Positions 34,040 through 43,331 of a stretch of 48,308 nucleotides of DNA are shown piece by piece. Positions within the stretch are counted from its first letter, which is position 1; each line of letters opens with the position of its first letter. Source of the DNA: JAWXTP01 sp044433415 (GTDB lineage: Bacteria; Bacteroidota; Bacteroidia; Bacteroidales; Rikenellaceae). The notes under the pieces were generated by a model that made no database searches, was not told where the DNA came from, and worked only from the letters and a program-made list of their open reading frames with translations. The position numbers were made by a program, and so were the translations under genes. The DNA lies in the NCBI GenBank assembly GCA_044433415.1, contig JAWXTP010000007.1:1-48308 (forward strand), in the 5' to 3' direction.

Positions 34040-34795
34040 ATGAAATTTATAGCATTAATTCCAGCAAGATATGGCTCTTCACGCTTTGAAGGAAAGCCTC
34101 TAGTAAAGATACTTGGTACACCTATGATAGAACGCGTATACAAAAGAGTATCAGATATTTATGACTTTGTAGCAGTGGCTACTGACGACTCTAGAATTGA
34201 AGATTGTGTGAAAAAATTTGGGGGCAATGTAATAATGACTTCTCAAAGTCACAAAAGTGGTACAGATAGGGTTGCAGAGGCACATTTAAAGGCTGAAAAG
34301 CTATTCAATACCGAATTTGACGTTGTCGTAAATGTGCAGGGTGACGAGCCTTTTGTAAGTCTAGAACAACTAAACTCTATAAAAGAATGCTTCAAAAATA
34401 AAGATACTCAAATTGCAACTTTAGTAAAACCTTTCGCGGCTGAAGACGATATTTTCAACGAGAATACTCCTAAAGTAGTACTTTCAAAAGACTCACACGC
34501 CATATATTTCAGCCGTAGTGTTATTCCTTTTTTGCGCAATTCTGAGAAACAAAATTGGAGTAAGAACCACCAATATTTTAAACACATTGGACTTTACGCC
34601 TACAAAAGCGAAGTGCTCCACCAAATCACAAAACTAGAAATGGGTGTGCTAGAACAGGCAGAATCCCTAGAGCAATTACGTTGGCTAGAGAACGGTTATA
34701 AGGTGAAAGTTGCTATCACAAATAGCGAAACACATGCTATAGATACACCAGAAGATTTAATTCTAGTTGAAAAGTTGTATAAAGACAAATTATAG
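34040..34795 (+). CDS. kdsB: 3-deoxy-manno-octulosonate cytidylyltransferase (CMP-Kdo synthetase)
   Basis: A 251-residue nucleotidyltransferase that activates Kdo with CTP for lipopolysaccharide core synthesis. The CTP-binding loop is LIPARYGSSRFEGKPLVKI. Other family blocks are VAVATDDSRI, SGTDRVAEA, VVNVQGDEPF, YFSRSVIPF, HIGLYAYKSE and EQAESLEQLRWLENG. The length is normal. It is followed after two bases by the LuxC-like gene, so the two are co-transcribed. Confidence 0.95.
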   Translation: MKFIALIPARYGSSRFEGKPLVKILGTPMIERVYKRVSDIYDFVAVATDDSRIEDCVKKFGGNVIMTSQSHKSGTDRVAEAHLKAEKLFNTEFDVVVNVQGDEPFVSLEQLNSIKECFKNKDTQIATLVKPFAAEDDIFNENTPKVVLSKDSHAIYFSRSVIPFLRNSEKQNWSKNHQYFKHIGLYAYKSEVLHQITKLEMGVLEQAESLEQLRWLENGYKVKVAITNSETHAIDTPEDLILVEKLYKDKL

Positions 34796-34797
34796 AG

Positions 34798-35814
34798 ATG
34801 CTAAATACATTTTTAACTCTTAAAAGTCGGCTTTCAAGTGACATACCACAAGAGGTAATAACAAAAGCACTAAAAGACAATAGCTGGTTTAGTGAAGACA
34901 CCATAGTAAATTCCGTTAAGGCTATATGTAGTACTATGCTCATAGAAAGTGAACTTACAAAATGGGTAGCTCCCTATAATTTCACCTCAACACACAATGT
35001 AGGGGTAATTATGGCTGGCAACATCCCTCTTGTTGGATTTTACGACCTGTTAGCCGTATTAATTTCGGGCTCCACATGTTACTATAAACCCTCCTCAAAA
35101 GATAAAGCACTAATCGATTGGGTGGTCTCTGAGATTAAAAACATAAACCCTAAAACTCCTATTTACAAGTTAGAGGACGATAGCCCATTAGAAGCTATTA
35201 TTGCTACAGGCTCTGACAATTCTAATAGGTATTTTGAATCTCGTTATGGAAAACTAAATTCACTATATAGAGGTTCACGGACTAGTGTGGCCATACTTAC
35301 AAAAAACTGTACAGACCAACAGATTAATCTACTACACAATGATATCTTTACTTACTGTGGACTTGGCTGTAGAAACGTATCTCACCTTTATATAGAACAG
35401 GGTTTTGACATTTACAGACTATTAGAATCTTTCAAAAAGCGTAATATAAACCACAAAAAGTATTCTAATAATTACAGGTTTCAAAAAGCTGAGAAGGTCA
35501 TAAACAAAGAGTCTTTTTTTGACGGAGGCTACTTCACTCTACAAGAGAAAGAAGCTAAATTAGGTCTTTTAAGTGAAATAACGTTTAGCTATTTTAGCAA
35601 TTTAGCTGAGGTTAAAGCAGAACTTACACTTAACGACAACAAAATACAATGCATTGTCACTGAACTAGATGACTTCCACATTCGAGCTGTCAATTTTGGT
35701 AAAGCTCAGCAACCTACACTTTTTGATGCTCCTGACTCTAAAGATGTGCTAAAATTTTTAGCTGAATTGCAAAATCCAAATTTCAAAAGTAATTTTAAAG
35801 TAGAAAATTGGTAA
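34798..35814 (+). CDS. LuxC-like acyl-CoA reductase family protein
   Basis: A 338-residue protein of the aldehyde-dehydrogenase-like LuxC family. It has GVIMAGNIPLVGFYDLLAVL and CYYKPSSKDK, typical of the nucleotide-binding half, and FTYCGLGCRNVSHLYI, where Cys residues occupy the active-site position expected for the acyl thioester. Bacteroidota commonly have one such gene without luciferase. It probably reduces an activated fatty acyl group to an aldehyde, but the in vivo substrate is unknown. It is coupled to kdsB (two bases apart), hinting at a role in envelope lipid chemistry (inference). Confidence 0.75.
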   Translation: MLNTFLTLKSRLSSDIPQEVITKALKDNSWFSEDTIVNSVKAICSTMLIESELTKWVAPYNFTSTHNVGVIMAGNIPLVGFYDLLAVLISGSTCYYKPSSKDKALIDWVVSEIKNINPKTPIYKLEDDSPLEAIIATGSDNSNRYFESRYGKLNSLYRGSRTSVAILTKNCTDQQINLLHNDIFTYCGLGCRNVSHLYIEQGFDIYRLLESFKKRNINHKKYSNNYRFQKAEKVINKESFFDGGYFTLQEKEAKLGLLSEITFSYFSNLAEVKAELTLNDNKIQCIVTELDDFHIRAVNFGKAQQPTLFDAPDSKDVLKFLAELQNPNFKSNFKVENW

Positions 35815-35830
35815 TAATTAATAAATTTCA

Positions 35831-35838
35831 TATATTTG
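35831..35838 (+). promoter_or_regulatory. Candidate promoter of the pRiA4b-like/miaA unit
   Basis: TATATTTG lies 53 bases before the next start codon. Confidence 0.45.
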
Positions 35839-35891
35839 TGTTTAATCTCACATAAGAGAAAATATCTTATATATTTACAAAATTTAAAATT

Positions 35892-36422
35892 ATGGAAGAC
35901 TTATCAATGGTATTTCAATACAAAGTAACTAGTGAAGAGGATGATAACTTCATTAGAATATATGAAATTGACGAATATACAACGTTAAAAGATTTTCACG
36001 CTCTTATCTGTCAAGATTTAGACTACGATGATTATGAAATGGCTTCATTCTTTGTATCTGACGAAAATTGGCATAAATATCAAGAATACACACTTGAAGA
36101 TATGGGTTTAGAACCTCTATCTGAAGAAGATGTAGCACCTCAAACCATGGAAAAAGCTACAGTATCTAAACTTCTTATTGAGGGATGTAGCAACCTACTA
36201 TTTGTATTTGATATTTACCAAGACAGGGCTTTCTTTGTGAAATACCACGGCATGAAAGAAGCTGAGAAAAACGAAAGCTACCCACGCGTGATGTTTGCAC
36301 ATGGTGAAGCGCCTGACCAATTTGATGCAGATGCTACTACAGGCAACTCATCTATCTTTGATGAAGCTATGGATGACTGGGGCGATTTTGACGGAAATGA
36401 TGATTACTATGACGAAGACTAA
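35892..36422 (+). CDS. pRiA4b ORF-3-like protein
   Basis: A 176-residue cytoplasmic protein. The first half (VFQYKVTSEEDDNFIRIYEI, TLKDFHALICQDLDYDDYEM, ASFFVSDENWHKYQEYTLED) matches the pRiA4b ORF-3-like fold. The second half gives FVFDIYQDRAFFVKYHGM and a very acidic tail (EAMDDWGDFDGNDDYYDED). In Bacteroidota this gene is often found next to miaA, as here. Its function is unknown. Its end overlaps the miaA start by 14 bases, so translation is coupled. Confidence 0.75.
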   Translation: MEDLSMVFQYKVTSEEDDNFIRIYEIDEYTTLKDFHALICQDLDYDDYEMASFFVSDENWHKYQEYTLEDMGLEPLSEEDVAPQTMEKATVSKLLIEGCSNLLFVFDIYQDRAFFVKYHGMKEAEKNESYPRVMFAHGEAPDQFDADATTGNSSIFDEAMDDWGDFDGNDDYYDED

Positions 36423-37344
36423 AAAAAAATATGTTATAGTACTTTTAGGGCCTACAGGAGTTGGTAAAACTGACCTTAGTATAGATATTGCTAAACATTT
36501 TAACGCCAGCATAGTATCTTCAGACTCTCGACAACTTTACAAGGAAATGCGTATAGGCACAGCAGTACCTACAGTAGAACAACTTGCAGCAGTTAAACAT
36601 TATCTCATACAAACGGAAAGTATCAATACACATTATACAGCAGGTAGATACGAAAAAGAAGCCTTAAGTATAATTAACGAGCTACATAAAGAGTCAGACT
36701 TTGTTGTTGTGTCAGGAGGTTCAGGGCTTTATATAGATGCCCTATGTAAAGGCATAGACGATATAGCACCTAGCAATGACACTCTAAGAAAGGAGCTTAC
36801 TGAAAGGTTAGAAAAAGAAGGTATAGAAAACCTAGTAGATGAGCTTCGCATTCTTGATACTGAATATGTGGAATCGCTAGATGTTTACAATAAAAGTAGA
36901 GTTATAAGAGCCTTAGAAGTATGCCTTTCGACAGGTAAGAAATATAGTGATTTACGTACGGGAGTCTCTAAAAAACGAGACTTTGAGATAATAAAAATAG
37001 GACTTACAAGACCTCGCCCTGAGCTATACGACAGGATAAATCTAAGAGTAGATTTAATGCTTGAAGAGGGCTTAGAGGAAGAAGTAAAAACCTTATATCC
37101 TATGCGTGAACTCAACTCTCTACAGACAGTAGGTTATAGAGAATTTTTTGACTTCTACGATGGTAATATAGATTTCGAAACAGCTGTAGAACTTGTAAAG
37201 CGCAACTCTAGACGCTATGCTAAACGTCAAATGACTTGGTTTAATAGAGATAAAGAAACTAAATGGTATCATCCTGACGACTTTGAACAAATAATTAAAG
37301 ACCTATCATTAATGGGAATAAACATTATTAATAAGGACTTATAA
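36409..37344 (+). CDS. miaA: tRNA dimethylallyltransferase
   Basis: A 311-residue enzyme that adds the dimethylallyl group to A37 of tRNAs that read UNN codons. The P-loop is LLGPTGVGKTDLS. SSDSRQLYKEMRIGTAVP is the next family block, with VVSGGSGLYIDAL, NKSRVIRALEV and LQTVGYREFFDFYDG; the end has RRYAKRQMTWFNRD. The ATG at 36409 (MTKTKKKYVIVLLGPTG) is preferred; the upstream frame to 36295 only overlaps the preceding gene and lacks family sequence. Confidence 0.95.
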   Translation: MTKTKKKYVIVLLGPTGVGKTDLSIDIAKHFNASIVSSDSRQLYKEMRIGTAVPTVEQLAAVKHYLIQTESINTHYTAGRYEKEALSIINELHKESDFVVVSGGSGLYIDALCKGIDDIAPSNDTLRKELTERLEKEGIENLVDELRILDTEYVESLDVYNKSRVIRALEVCLSTGKKYSDLRTGVSKKRDFEIIKIGLTRPRPELYDRINLRVDLMLEEGLEEEVKTLYPMRELNSLQTVGYREFFDFYDGNIDFETAVELVKRNSRRYAKRQMTWFNRDKETKWYHPDDFEQIIKDLSLMGINIINKDL

Positions 37345-37346
37345 GA

Positions 37347-37395
37347 TTAGTAGGAGATCCTGCCCAATGTGTTACAGGGTAGAATCTCCTACTAA
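37347..37395. terminator. Bidirectional terminator between miaA and the barrel protein gene
   Basis: TTAGTAGGAGAT pairs with ATCTCCTACTAA, extended by CCTGCCC/GGGTAG around the loop. It lies between convergent genes. Confidence 0.75.
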
Positions 37396-37399
37396 TTTA

Positions 37400-37993
37400 T
37401 TAAAAACGCCATCCAGCAGTTAACTGAAGAACTGAGTTTCTATTTTTATTAATCCTTACATCATCAGCTTCTTTATAGGTATAAGTAAGCCCCATAGCGT
37501 ATCTTAAGTCTAATAAAAGACCAAAATCAAACTCATAACCAACACCTATAACTCCATCTAATATAGTTTTATTAGTATCGCTTGTAAGCTGTTTTGCTAC
37601 CACATTGTCAGCATGCTTTTCACGTACTTGAAATGACACCTGAGGTCCTAGATCAAAGTGCATACCATCCATTAAATAAAATTTAGCTAACAAAGGCATA
37701 GTAATATAATCTACATTTGATCTTACGTGATAATCTACATCGTCATCTCTCAACTTGAACTTATTGACACCCTGCTGAGAATAAAGACCATCAAGCTCTA
37801 AAGCGAAAAGATCTGAAAAACGGTAATCCACAAAAACACCACCTGCAAAACCTACACGCCATTCCGATACTATCCCGTCACCATTATTAACTAAGGTAGA
37901 GAAATTCATACCTGCTCTTGCACCATATCCAAACTGAGCGAATGCCGAAACGGATACGAAAAGAGACACTAAAACTAAAGTAATTTTTTTCAT
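37400..37993 (-). CDS. Outer-membrane beta-barrel protein (PorT/OmpW-like size)
   Basis: A 197-residue protein starting at MKKITLVLVSLFVSVSAFAQ, a clean signal peptide; the frame to 38059 would put 22 extra residues before it. The mature part is alternating amphipathic strands typical of 8-stranded barrels: FGYGARAGMNFSTLVNNGD, WRVGFAGGVFVDYRFSD, MPLLAKFYLMDGMHFDLGPQ, VIGVGYEFDFGLLLDLRY. It ends in a C-terminal aromatic (GWRF). Function unknown. It lies downstream of bioF on the same strand with a 69-base gap. Confidence 0.75.
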   Translation of the reverse strand: MKKITLVLVSLFVSVSAFAQFGYGARAGMNFSTLVNNGDGIVSEWRVGFAGGVFVDYRFSDLFALELDGLYSQQGVNKFKLRDDDVDYHVRSNVDYITMPLLAKFYLMDGMHFDLGPQVSFQVREKHADNVVAKQLTSDTNKTILDGVIGVGYEFDFGLLLDLRYAMGLTYTYKEADDVRINKNRNSVLQLTAGWRF

Positions 37994-38062
37994 AGTAATT
38001 TTTTTTAAGCACTCGAAAGTGCTGTTAATAAATATATATATACAACTACTATGTTTCAAATA

Positions 38063-39196
38063 CTATGCAAATTCAAGAACTGCATTAAAAAAATCAACTA
38101 ACTCCTCCTCTGTCATCGAGGCATTTAATGAAACCCTTACCATCTCATCCCCCTTAGCTACAGTAGGATAACGTATGGCAGTCGCTAAGTAACCCTCAGC
38201 CTTTAACTGTTCTACTAATTCTAGAGTTTTAAAGTTACAACCTGTCTTTATAGGGATAATATGAGATTCAAATTGCTTATTCAAAACGCTACAAGCAACT
38301 TTTCGAAGTTTATCTATCTGAGCACGCCTTTCTGTTGATTTTTCTATAATATCAACTATAAAACTACTCCACTTTAGGTTTATAGGTGCTAGCGCTGTAG
38401 AAAAAATCAAAGTGCGCATTTTATTTATAAGTAGTTCCTTATACAAAGCTGAACAAATTAAAAACCCTCCACAAGAAGCAGCAGACTTACCCAAAGTAGC
38501 GACAATTATTTCAGCCTCAGCACTTAAACCTAACTCCTCTAACATACCACATCCCTTAGCTCCACGCACACCGAAAGCGTGAGCTTCATCTACATAAAGT
38601 TTAAAGCCATATTTCTTTTTCAATTCACAAATCTCTGCTAAGGGTGCAATATCACCATCCATACTATAAATAGACTCTACGACAACCCAGGTTTCTGATG
38701 CTATTGCAGAATATTTCTCTAAGAGAGATTGTAAATGTTCTATAGAGTTATGCTTAAAGCGCATAGACTGAGCCTCACACAATTTCATACCCTCTATAAT
38801 ACTAGCATGCACCTTTTTGTCAGCTATCACCAATTTTTTTTTTGTCGTAACAGCCTGTAAAACACCCGAATTTACCATAAAACCTGAACTTAACACTAAA
38901 GCTGCTTCTTTATTGAAAAGCTTGGCTAATTTATCTTCCAAAATTGTGTAATCCTCTGAATTTCCACACATAAGACGTGACGATGGATTACTTAACATAA
39001 ATTCAGCAGAAAAATCTAGGTCTTTTACAAATTGTTTTTGTACATTTGCATCACTAAGAGCTAAATAATCATTTGTCGATAAATTAAGATACGTATTATT
39101 ATCTATAGATATAATTTTTGATGATACTATTTGTGATGAACGCAGAGAGCGATAATTTCCGCTATCAGCCAATTCATCTAACTTTTGTCTTATCAT
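38063..39196 (-). CDS. bioF: 8-amino-7-oxononanoate synthase (biotin synthesis)
   Basis: A 377-residue PLP enzyme of the alpha-oxoamine synthase family. Family blocks include YLNLSTNDYLAL, NPSSRLMCGNSEDYTILEDK, VLSSGFMVNSGVLQAV, VVVESIYSMDGDIAPL, LYVDEAHAFGVRGAKGCGM and, with the PLP lysine, VATLGKSAASCGGF. It joins pimeloyl-CoA/ACP with alanine. The divergent arrangement with bioB supports biotin synthesis over the related Kbl or sphingolipid enzymes; Spt-type function cannot be fully excluded. Confidence 0.85.
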   Translation of the reverse strand: MIRQKLDELADSGNYRSLRSSQIVSSKIISIDNNTYLNLSTNDYLALSDANVQKQFVKDLDFSAEFMLSNPSSRLMCGNSEDYTILEDKLAKLFNKEAALVLSSGFMVNSGVLQAVTTKKKLVIADKKVHASIIEGMKLCEAQSMRFKHNSIEHLQSLLEKYSAIASETWVVVESIYSMDGDIAPLAEICELKKKYGFKLYVDEAHAFGVRGAKGCGMLEELGLSAEAEIIVATLGKSAASCGGFLICSALYKELLINKMRTLIFSTALAPINLKWSSFIVDIIEKSTERRAQIDKLRKVACSVLNKQFESHIIPIKTGCNFKTLELVEQLKAEGYLATAIRYPTVAKGDEMVRVSLNASMTEEELVDFFNAVLEFA

Positions 39197-39284
39197 TTGA
39201 TTTAAAATACTTAGTTATTAACATTTTAAGGGGAGTTATAGAAATTCCCTTAGGTAAATTTCTTTTATAATAAAAACAAATATA

Positions 39285-40244
39285 ATGAATTTAGGTGAGT
39301 TAGAAGAATTAATCTTAAAAGAATACGCTATTAATAGTGAAGAGGCGCTTTATCTGTATGAAAATATGCCACTTAACGAACTTTTATCTTTAGCTAGAGA
39401 GTTAAGCAAAAAGTATGATGTTAAGGAATTTGACACGTGTTCTATTATTAATGCGCGAAGTGGGAAGTGTTCAGAAAATTGTAAATGGTGCTCTCAAAGT
39501 AAATTCTATAATACAAACATAGAAATTTACCCCCTATTAGAGGCAGACAAAATAATAAATATGGCACAACATAATGCCAATAGTGGTGTAAGTCGTTTTT
39601 CACTTGTTACCTCTGGGCGTAAAATGAGTACCGCAGAAATAGAAAAGATAGCACCTGTTTACCAATATCTAAAAGACAATGTAAACATAGAATTATGCGC
39701 TTCTATGGGATTGCTTGGCAAGGCGGAGCTTCAGAAATTATTTGATGCAGGTTGTAAGCGTTACCACTGTAACCTTGAAACTGCTCCTTCGCACTTCGAT
39801 AATTTATGTACCACTCACACCATAGAAGATAAAATCGAGACCATAAATTACGCTAAGGAGGTCGGTATGACTATTTGCTCTGGTGGCATCATTGGTATGG
39901 GCGAAAGCGCTGAACAACGTATAGAACTAGCTCTACTACTTCGCTCTCTAGAGGTAGATTCCATCCCTATGAACGTACTTAACCCTATTAAGGGGACTCC
40001 ACTAGAAGCTAGCAAACCTCTAAGCGACGAAGATATTCTCAGAACCTTTGCTATTTTCAAAATCATCTATCCAAAGGCTGTAATTCGTTTTGCTGGGGGA
40101 CGTACTTTAATAACACGCATACAAGAGCGTGCCGTACAAGGAGGAGTCTCAGCAGCCATTGTTGGAGATATGCTTACGACCTTGGGTATAGATATGAAAA
40201 CAGACCTTGTCATGCTTAAAACTCTTAGAGAACAAATTTACTAA
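39285..40244 (+). CDS. bioB: Biotin synthase
   Basis: A 319-residue radical SAM enzyme that inserts sulfur into dethiobiotin. The [4Fe-4S] motif CxxxCxxC is in SGKCSENCKWCSQS. Further family blocks are SRFSLVTSGR, YHCNLETAPSHF, THTIEDKIETI, CSGGIIGMGES, SIPMNVLNPIKGTPLE, and a final Arg segment (PKAVIRFAGGRT). The 88-base gap to divergent bioF has an inverted repeat (AAGGGGA...TTCCCTT, 39223-39254) that could be a shared control site. The stop codon lies at the left end of an R2 element. Confidence 0.92.
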   Translation: MNLGELEELILKEYAINSEEALYLYENMPLNELLSLARELSKKYDVKEFDTCSIINARSGKCSENCKWCSQSKFYNTNIEIYPLLEADKIINMAQHNANSGVSRFSLVTSGRKMSTAEIEKIAPVYQYLKDNVNIELCASMGLLGKAELQKLFDAGCKRYHCNLETAPSHFDNLCTTHTIEDKIETINYAKEVGMTICSGGIIGMGESAEQRIELALLLRSLEVDSIPMNVLNPIKGTPLEASKPLSDEDILRTFAIFKIIYPKAVIRFAGGRTLITRIQERAVQGGVSAAIVGDMLTTLGIDMKTDLVMLKTLREQIY

Positions 40245-40412
40245 AGGAAAGTTCTAGAAGCTGGTTTTATTCGATTTCGAATTTTAAAGTTTTAGATTTG
40301 GAGTTTTATAAATACAGGCGTGGTGGTTCCCACGGCGTATTTGTAAAAATTCAAAGATGAAACGTTAAAATCCGAAAGCGTTAAAACCCAGTTTTTAGAA
40401 GTTTACTAAACA
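40243..40412 (+). repeat. R2 repeat, complete copy with terminal inverted repeats
   Basis: The left end GTTCTAGAAGCTGGTTTTA and the right end TAAAACCCAGTTTTTAGAAG form terminal inverted repeats; the flanks (TTTACTAAAG, GTTTACTAAA) are also near-mirrored. The centre has stem ATAAATAC/GTATTTGT around the hairpin CGTGG..CCACG. No protein is encoded. It begins at the bioB stop codon. Confidence 0.75.
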
Positions 40413-40421
40413 TAAGCAGAT

Positions 40422-40465
40422 AAAAAAACAACTCGGCTTCTTTGTAGGAAGTCGAGTTGTTTTTT
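40422..40465. terminator. Terminator between the bioB and fimbrial units
   Basis: AAAACAACTCGGCTTC pairs with GAAGTCGAGTTGTTTT (one G-T pair) with A and T runs on both sides, so it can work in both directions. Confidence 0.85.
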
Positions 40466-40498
40466 AGTTGCCTATAAATTCATAATAACAAAATCTGT

Positions 40499-43324
40499 CT
40501 ACTGCCACGATAATATTGGATAACCATTATTCACTTGGCTTGACAATTCATAGTCCGCTTTCCACGGAGCAGGGCTTTGAGAACCATTTATCAAGTCTAC
40601 AAATGCTGTAGCTTGCATCTCTATAGATGATTTCACAGTGCCATTATCCCCGTCTAAGATACCACTTACGCTACCTTCAAGAGAGTAACAGTTGTTTATA
40701 GCACCACTACTTGAATCCTCTACTTTCCCTACTATACCTCCAGAAGAAGTTAATCCATCTACACTTCCTACATTATAACAATTAGTTATAGTACCATAAT
40801 TTACAATTGCCACTCCTCCAGAATATTCATCTCCTGTTACACTTGCTGCGTTATAGCAATTAATTATACTACCTTAATTAGCATACACAAAGCCACCAGC
40901 AATCATTCCACTTAATTTAATTTTATTTATACAATTTTCTATAACACCATAAGAAGTATAAGCTATACCTGAAGCAACAGTAAGCATATCGCCTGACAAA
41001 ACCACAGAACCTTCAACAGCTAAGTCTCTAACTTTACCATTAGCTCCTATGGCACCAAACATTCCAAAAGTTGAAAAACTTGATAACGAACTGTAGTATA
41101 TTCCTGATATTGTATGTCCTCCACCTTCAAATAAGCCTTCAAATCTGTTACTTTCAGAACCTATCATGCTCCACATATTGGCATCGCTACCTTTAAAATC
41201 AATATCAGCTTTTAGTGTGACTGTATCTCCCATAAAATTAGAGCCTAAAGATACTTGAGCTACAAACGTTGACAAATCTTCAACTGTCTCAATATAACGT
41301 ATATTATCAATACTAGTTAGCTCTGTGTAATCTGGTTTGCTATTAAAATCAAACGTTGGATATCCACCTTCAACATCCACCCACGCACATGCTTGTAACG
41401 TAGATGCACTATTTGTGTTATAATCGTAAGCATTGTTATTAAGTAAAATTGTAAAATATTCTGACTTCATAGTGTTTTCTGTCATTGCATACGTTGTTGT
41501 TGAAGAAATATTATTATCAATAATATCAAAAAATACGCCATTACTATAGTAACAATTAGTAACAGTGCCTTTATCATTTGATAACATCACACCTATATCA
41601 AATTGATTATTATTAAAAGCACCTACGTTGTAACAATTATTGATAGCACCTTCAGTATTTATATACGCTATACCTGAAGCATACTCACTGCCACTCATAG
41701 TTCCTGTATTGTAACAGTTAATAACATTTCCTGCGTTATTACCCAGTATTATACCCGCTATCATTGCAGTACCAGTTATATTTCCTGAATTATGACAGTT
41801 AATAATATTTCCTGCGTTATTACCCATTGATATACCTATTACAGATCCTCCACCGCTAGATTCTAAATTTGCTAAGTTACTACAATTCAAAACAGTTCCT
41901 GCATTGTTTCCTACTAAACCACACATATGACAATCAGAATTTGCATAAATGCTACCTTTATTTACACAGTTTTCGACAATTCCACAGTTATAACCAACTA
42001 TGCCAGCAACTATCACCACTGTATTGATATTTAGCGTCATTTTATTTATACAATTGTAAATATAGCCATAAGATAATGATGAAATACCAGCCACATAAGA
42101 AATATCATTTGTTATTGTGCATGTTAACTGACCTTCTGTTGTTAGATTTTTTACACACCCACTTTCACCAATATAACCAAATAAACTTGGTAGGAGGTTA
42201 GTTTTATCATCAATATATAAACCAGAAATTGTATAACCGTTACCATCCAATGTTCCTTTGAAAATATTGTAATCACCAGTTTCTGGCAATACTGTACCTA
42301 TTGAAATCCAAGGGTCGCTCTCAGAACAATTTACGTCAATATTTTGAGTCATCGTCAAGGTAATCCCTTCATAAGAAATACCGCTATTTACTGCTGTAGC
42401 AAAATCTTTTAATTCCTCAGCTGTAGAAATCAATAAGGCCTTTCCTGCCGTAAATTCCTCGCTATCATTACTGACCCAACTAGTAATTGTGCTACTGCCA
42501 ATTGTAATACCAGTTTCTGTAATAACTACAGTATAGGTATGTTCCATACCACTCTCAAGCTCTATACCTGAAGCATCCCAAGAGTACTATTTCACGCCAT
42601 CTTTTAGGTTAAAAGTCACCTCCATTGCAGAATAGGTGCCAGGGATAAGTATAGCTTCATAATCCGTACCATTAGTTACAGTAAGTGGGTTTACCGACTT
42701 GCCATCCTCGTCTGTAATGATAGTATTATCAGCAAGATTATAGGTTCCTTTAACTGAAATACCATTAATAGATATGCTTATATCCTCTAGTTCTGACGAT
42801 GTTAAACCTTCGCCTACCTTTAAGTCCATTGAAAGTTTAGATAACACATGTGAGAATGACAACTCAGCTGTAGGGTTTGATTTAGAATATTCTTTACCTT
42901 CGTCTGAGATGATAAGATCAATAAGCGCAGGGTCAGTTTGGTCTGACACGTCAACAGAATAAACATAATCCTCACTAATGTCCTGATATGGAGAGTAGGC
43001 AAGAAAAGTCAAAGCGTTACCATTTGTTGGATAGTAAATTGTTGTAGTACCCGATATATCAAAGGCTGATACAGCTCCATCAGATATATTCTCATAAGGA
43101 ATATTGCTATAACTATCATATATGTCTCCTTCTGTATCATAGGCATATACTCCTATTTGGTCTCCCTCTTGCCACATATTATCAACTACACGAGTGATGC
43201 TAGCCCCATTAAACGATGCTGCAACTAATGCGTTACTATCTATGTTAGTTTCAAAATCTTTGCTGCACGAGCTAACTATTAACCCCACAGCGGATATAAT
43301 GTATAATATTTTTTTCATAATCAT
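40499..43324 (-). pseudogene. Fimbrillin-like/GLUG-repeat surface protein with two in-frame stops
   Basis: Three frames in one phase, 42587-43324, 40874-42547 and 40499-40813, join across TAG (42587-42589; KDGVK, stop, YSWDASGIELESGMEHTYT) and TAA (40874-40876; FVYAN, stop, GSIINCYNAASVTGD). The product would be about 940 residues: lipoprotein signal (LYIISAVGLIVSSC), a fimbrillin/Mfa-like domain, then two blocks of GLUG-type repeats (NCVNKGSIYANSDCHMCGLVG, shortened here: NCYNTGTMSGSEYASGI, NCYNVGAFNN) each led by a segment with YTISGLYIDD or HTISGIYYSS. Sequence on both sides of each stop is in phase and of family type, so these are nonsense changes. It would be a surface adhesin or pilus tip protein. 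It is the last gene of the fimbrial operon. Confidence 0.8.
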
Positions 43325-43331
43325 TAAATAG

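Noticed and set aside
36295..36408. Longer N-terminus of miaA
   Set aside because: The extra 38 codons overlap the preceding gene in another frame and have no MiaA similarity; MiaA proteins start shortly before the P-loop.
40499..43324. Reassignment of TAG/TAA as sense codons
   Set aside because: Both codons end many intact genes in the window (for example trpA with TAG, ddl with TAA), so the in-frame stops are better read as mutations.
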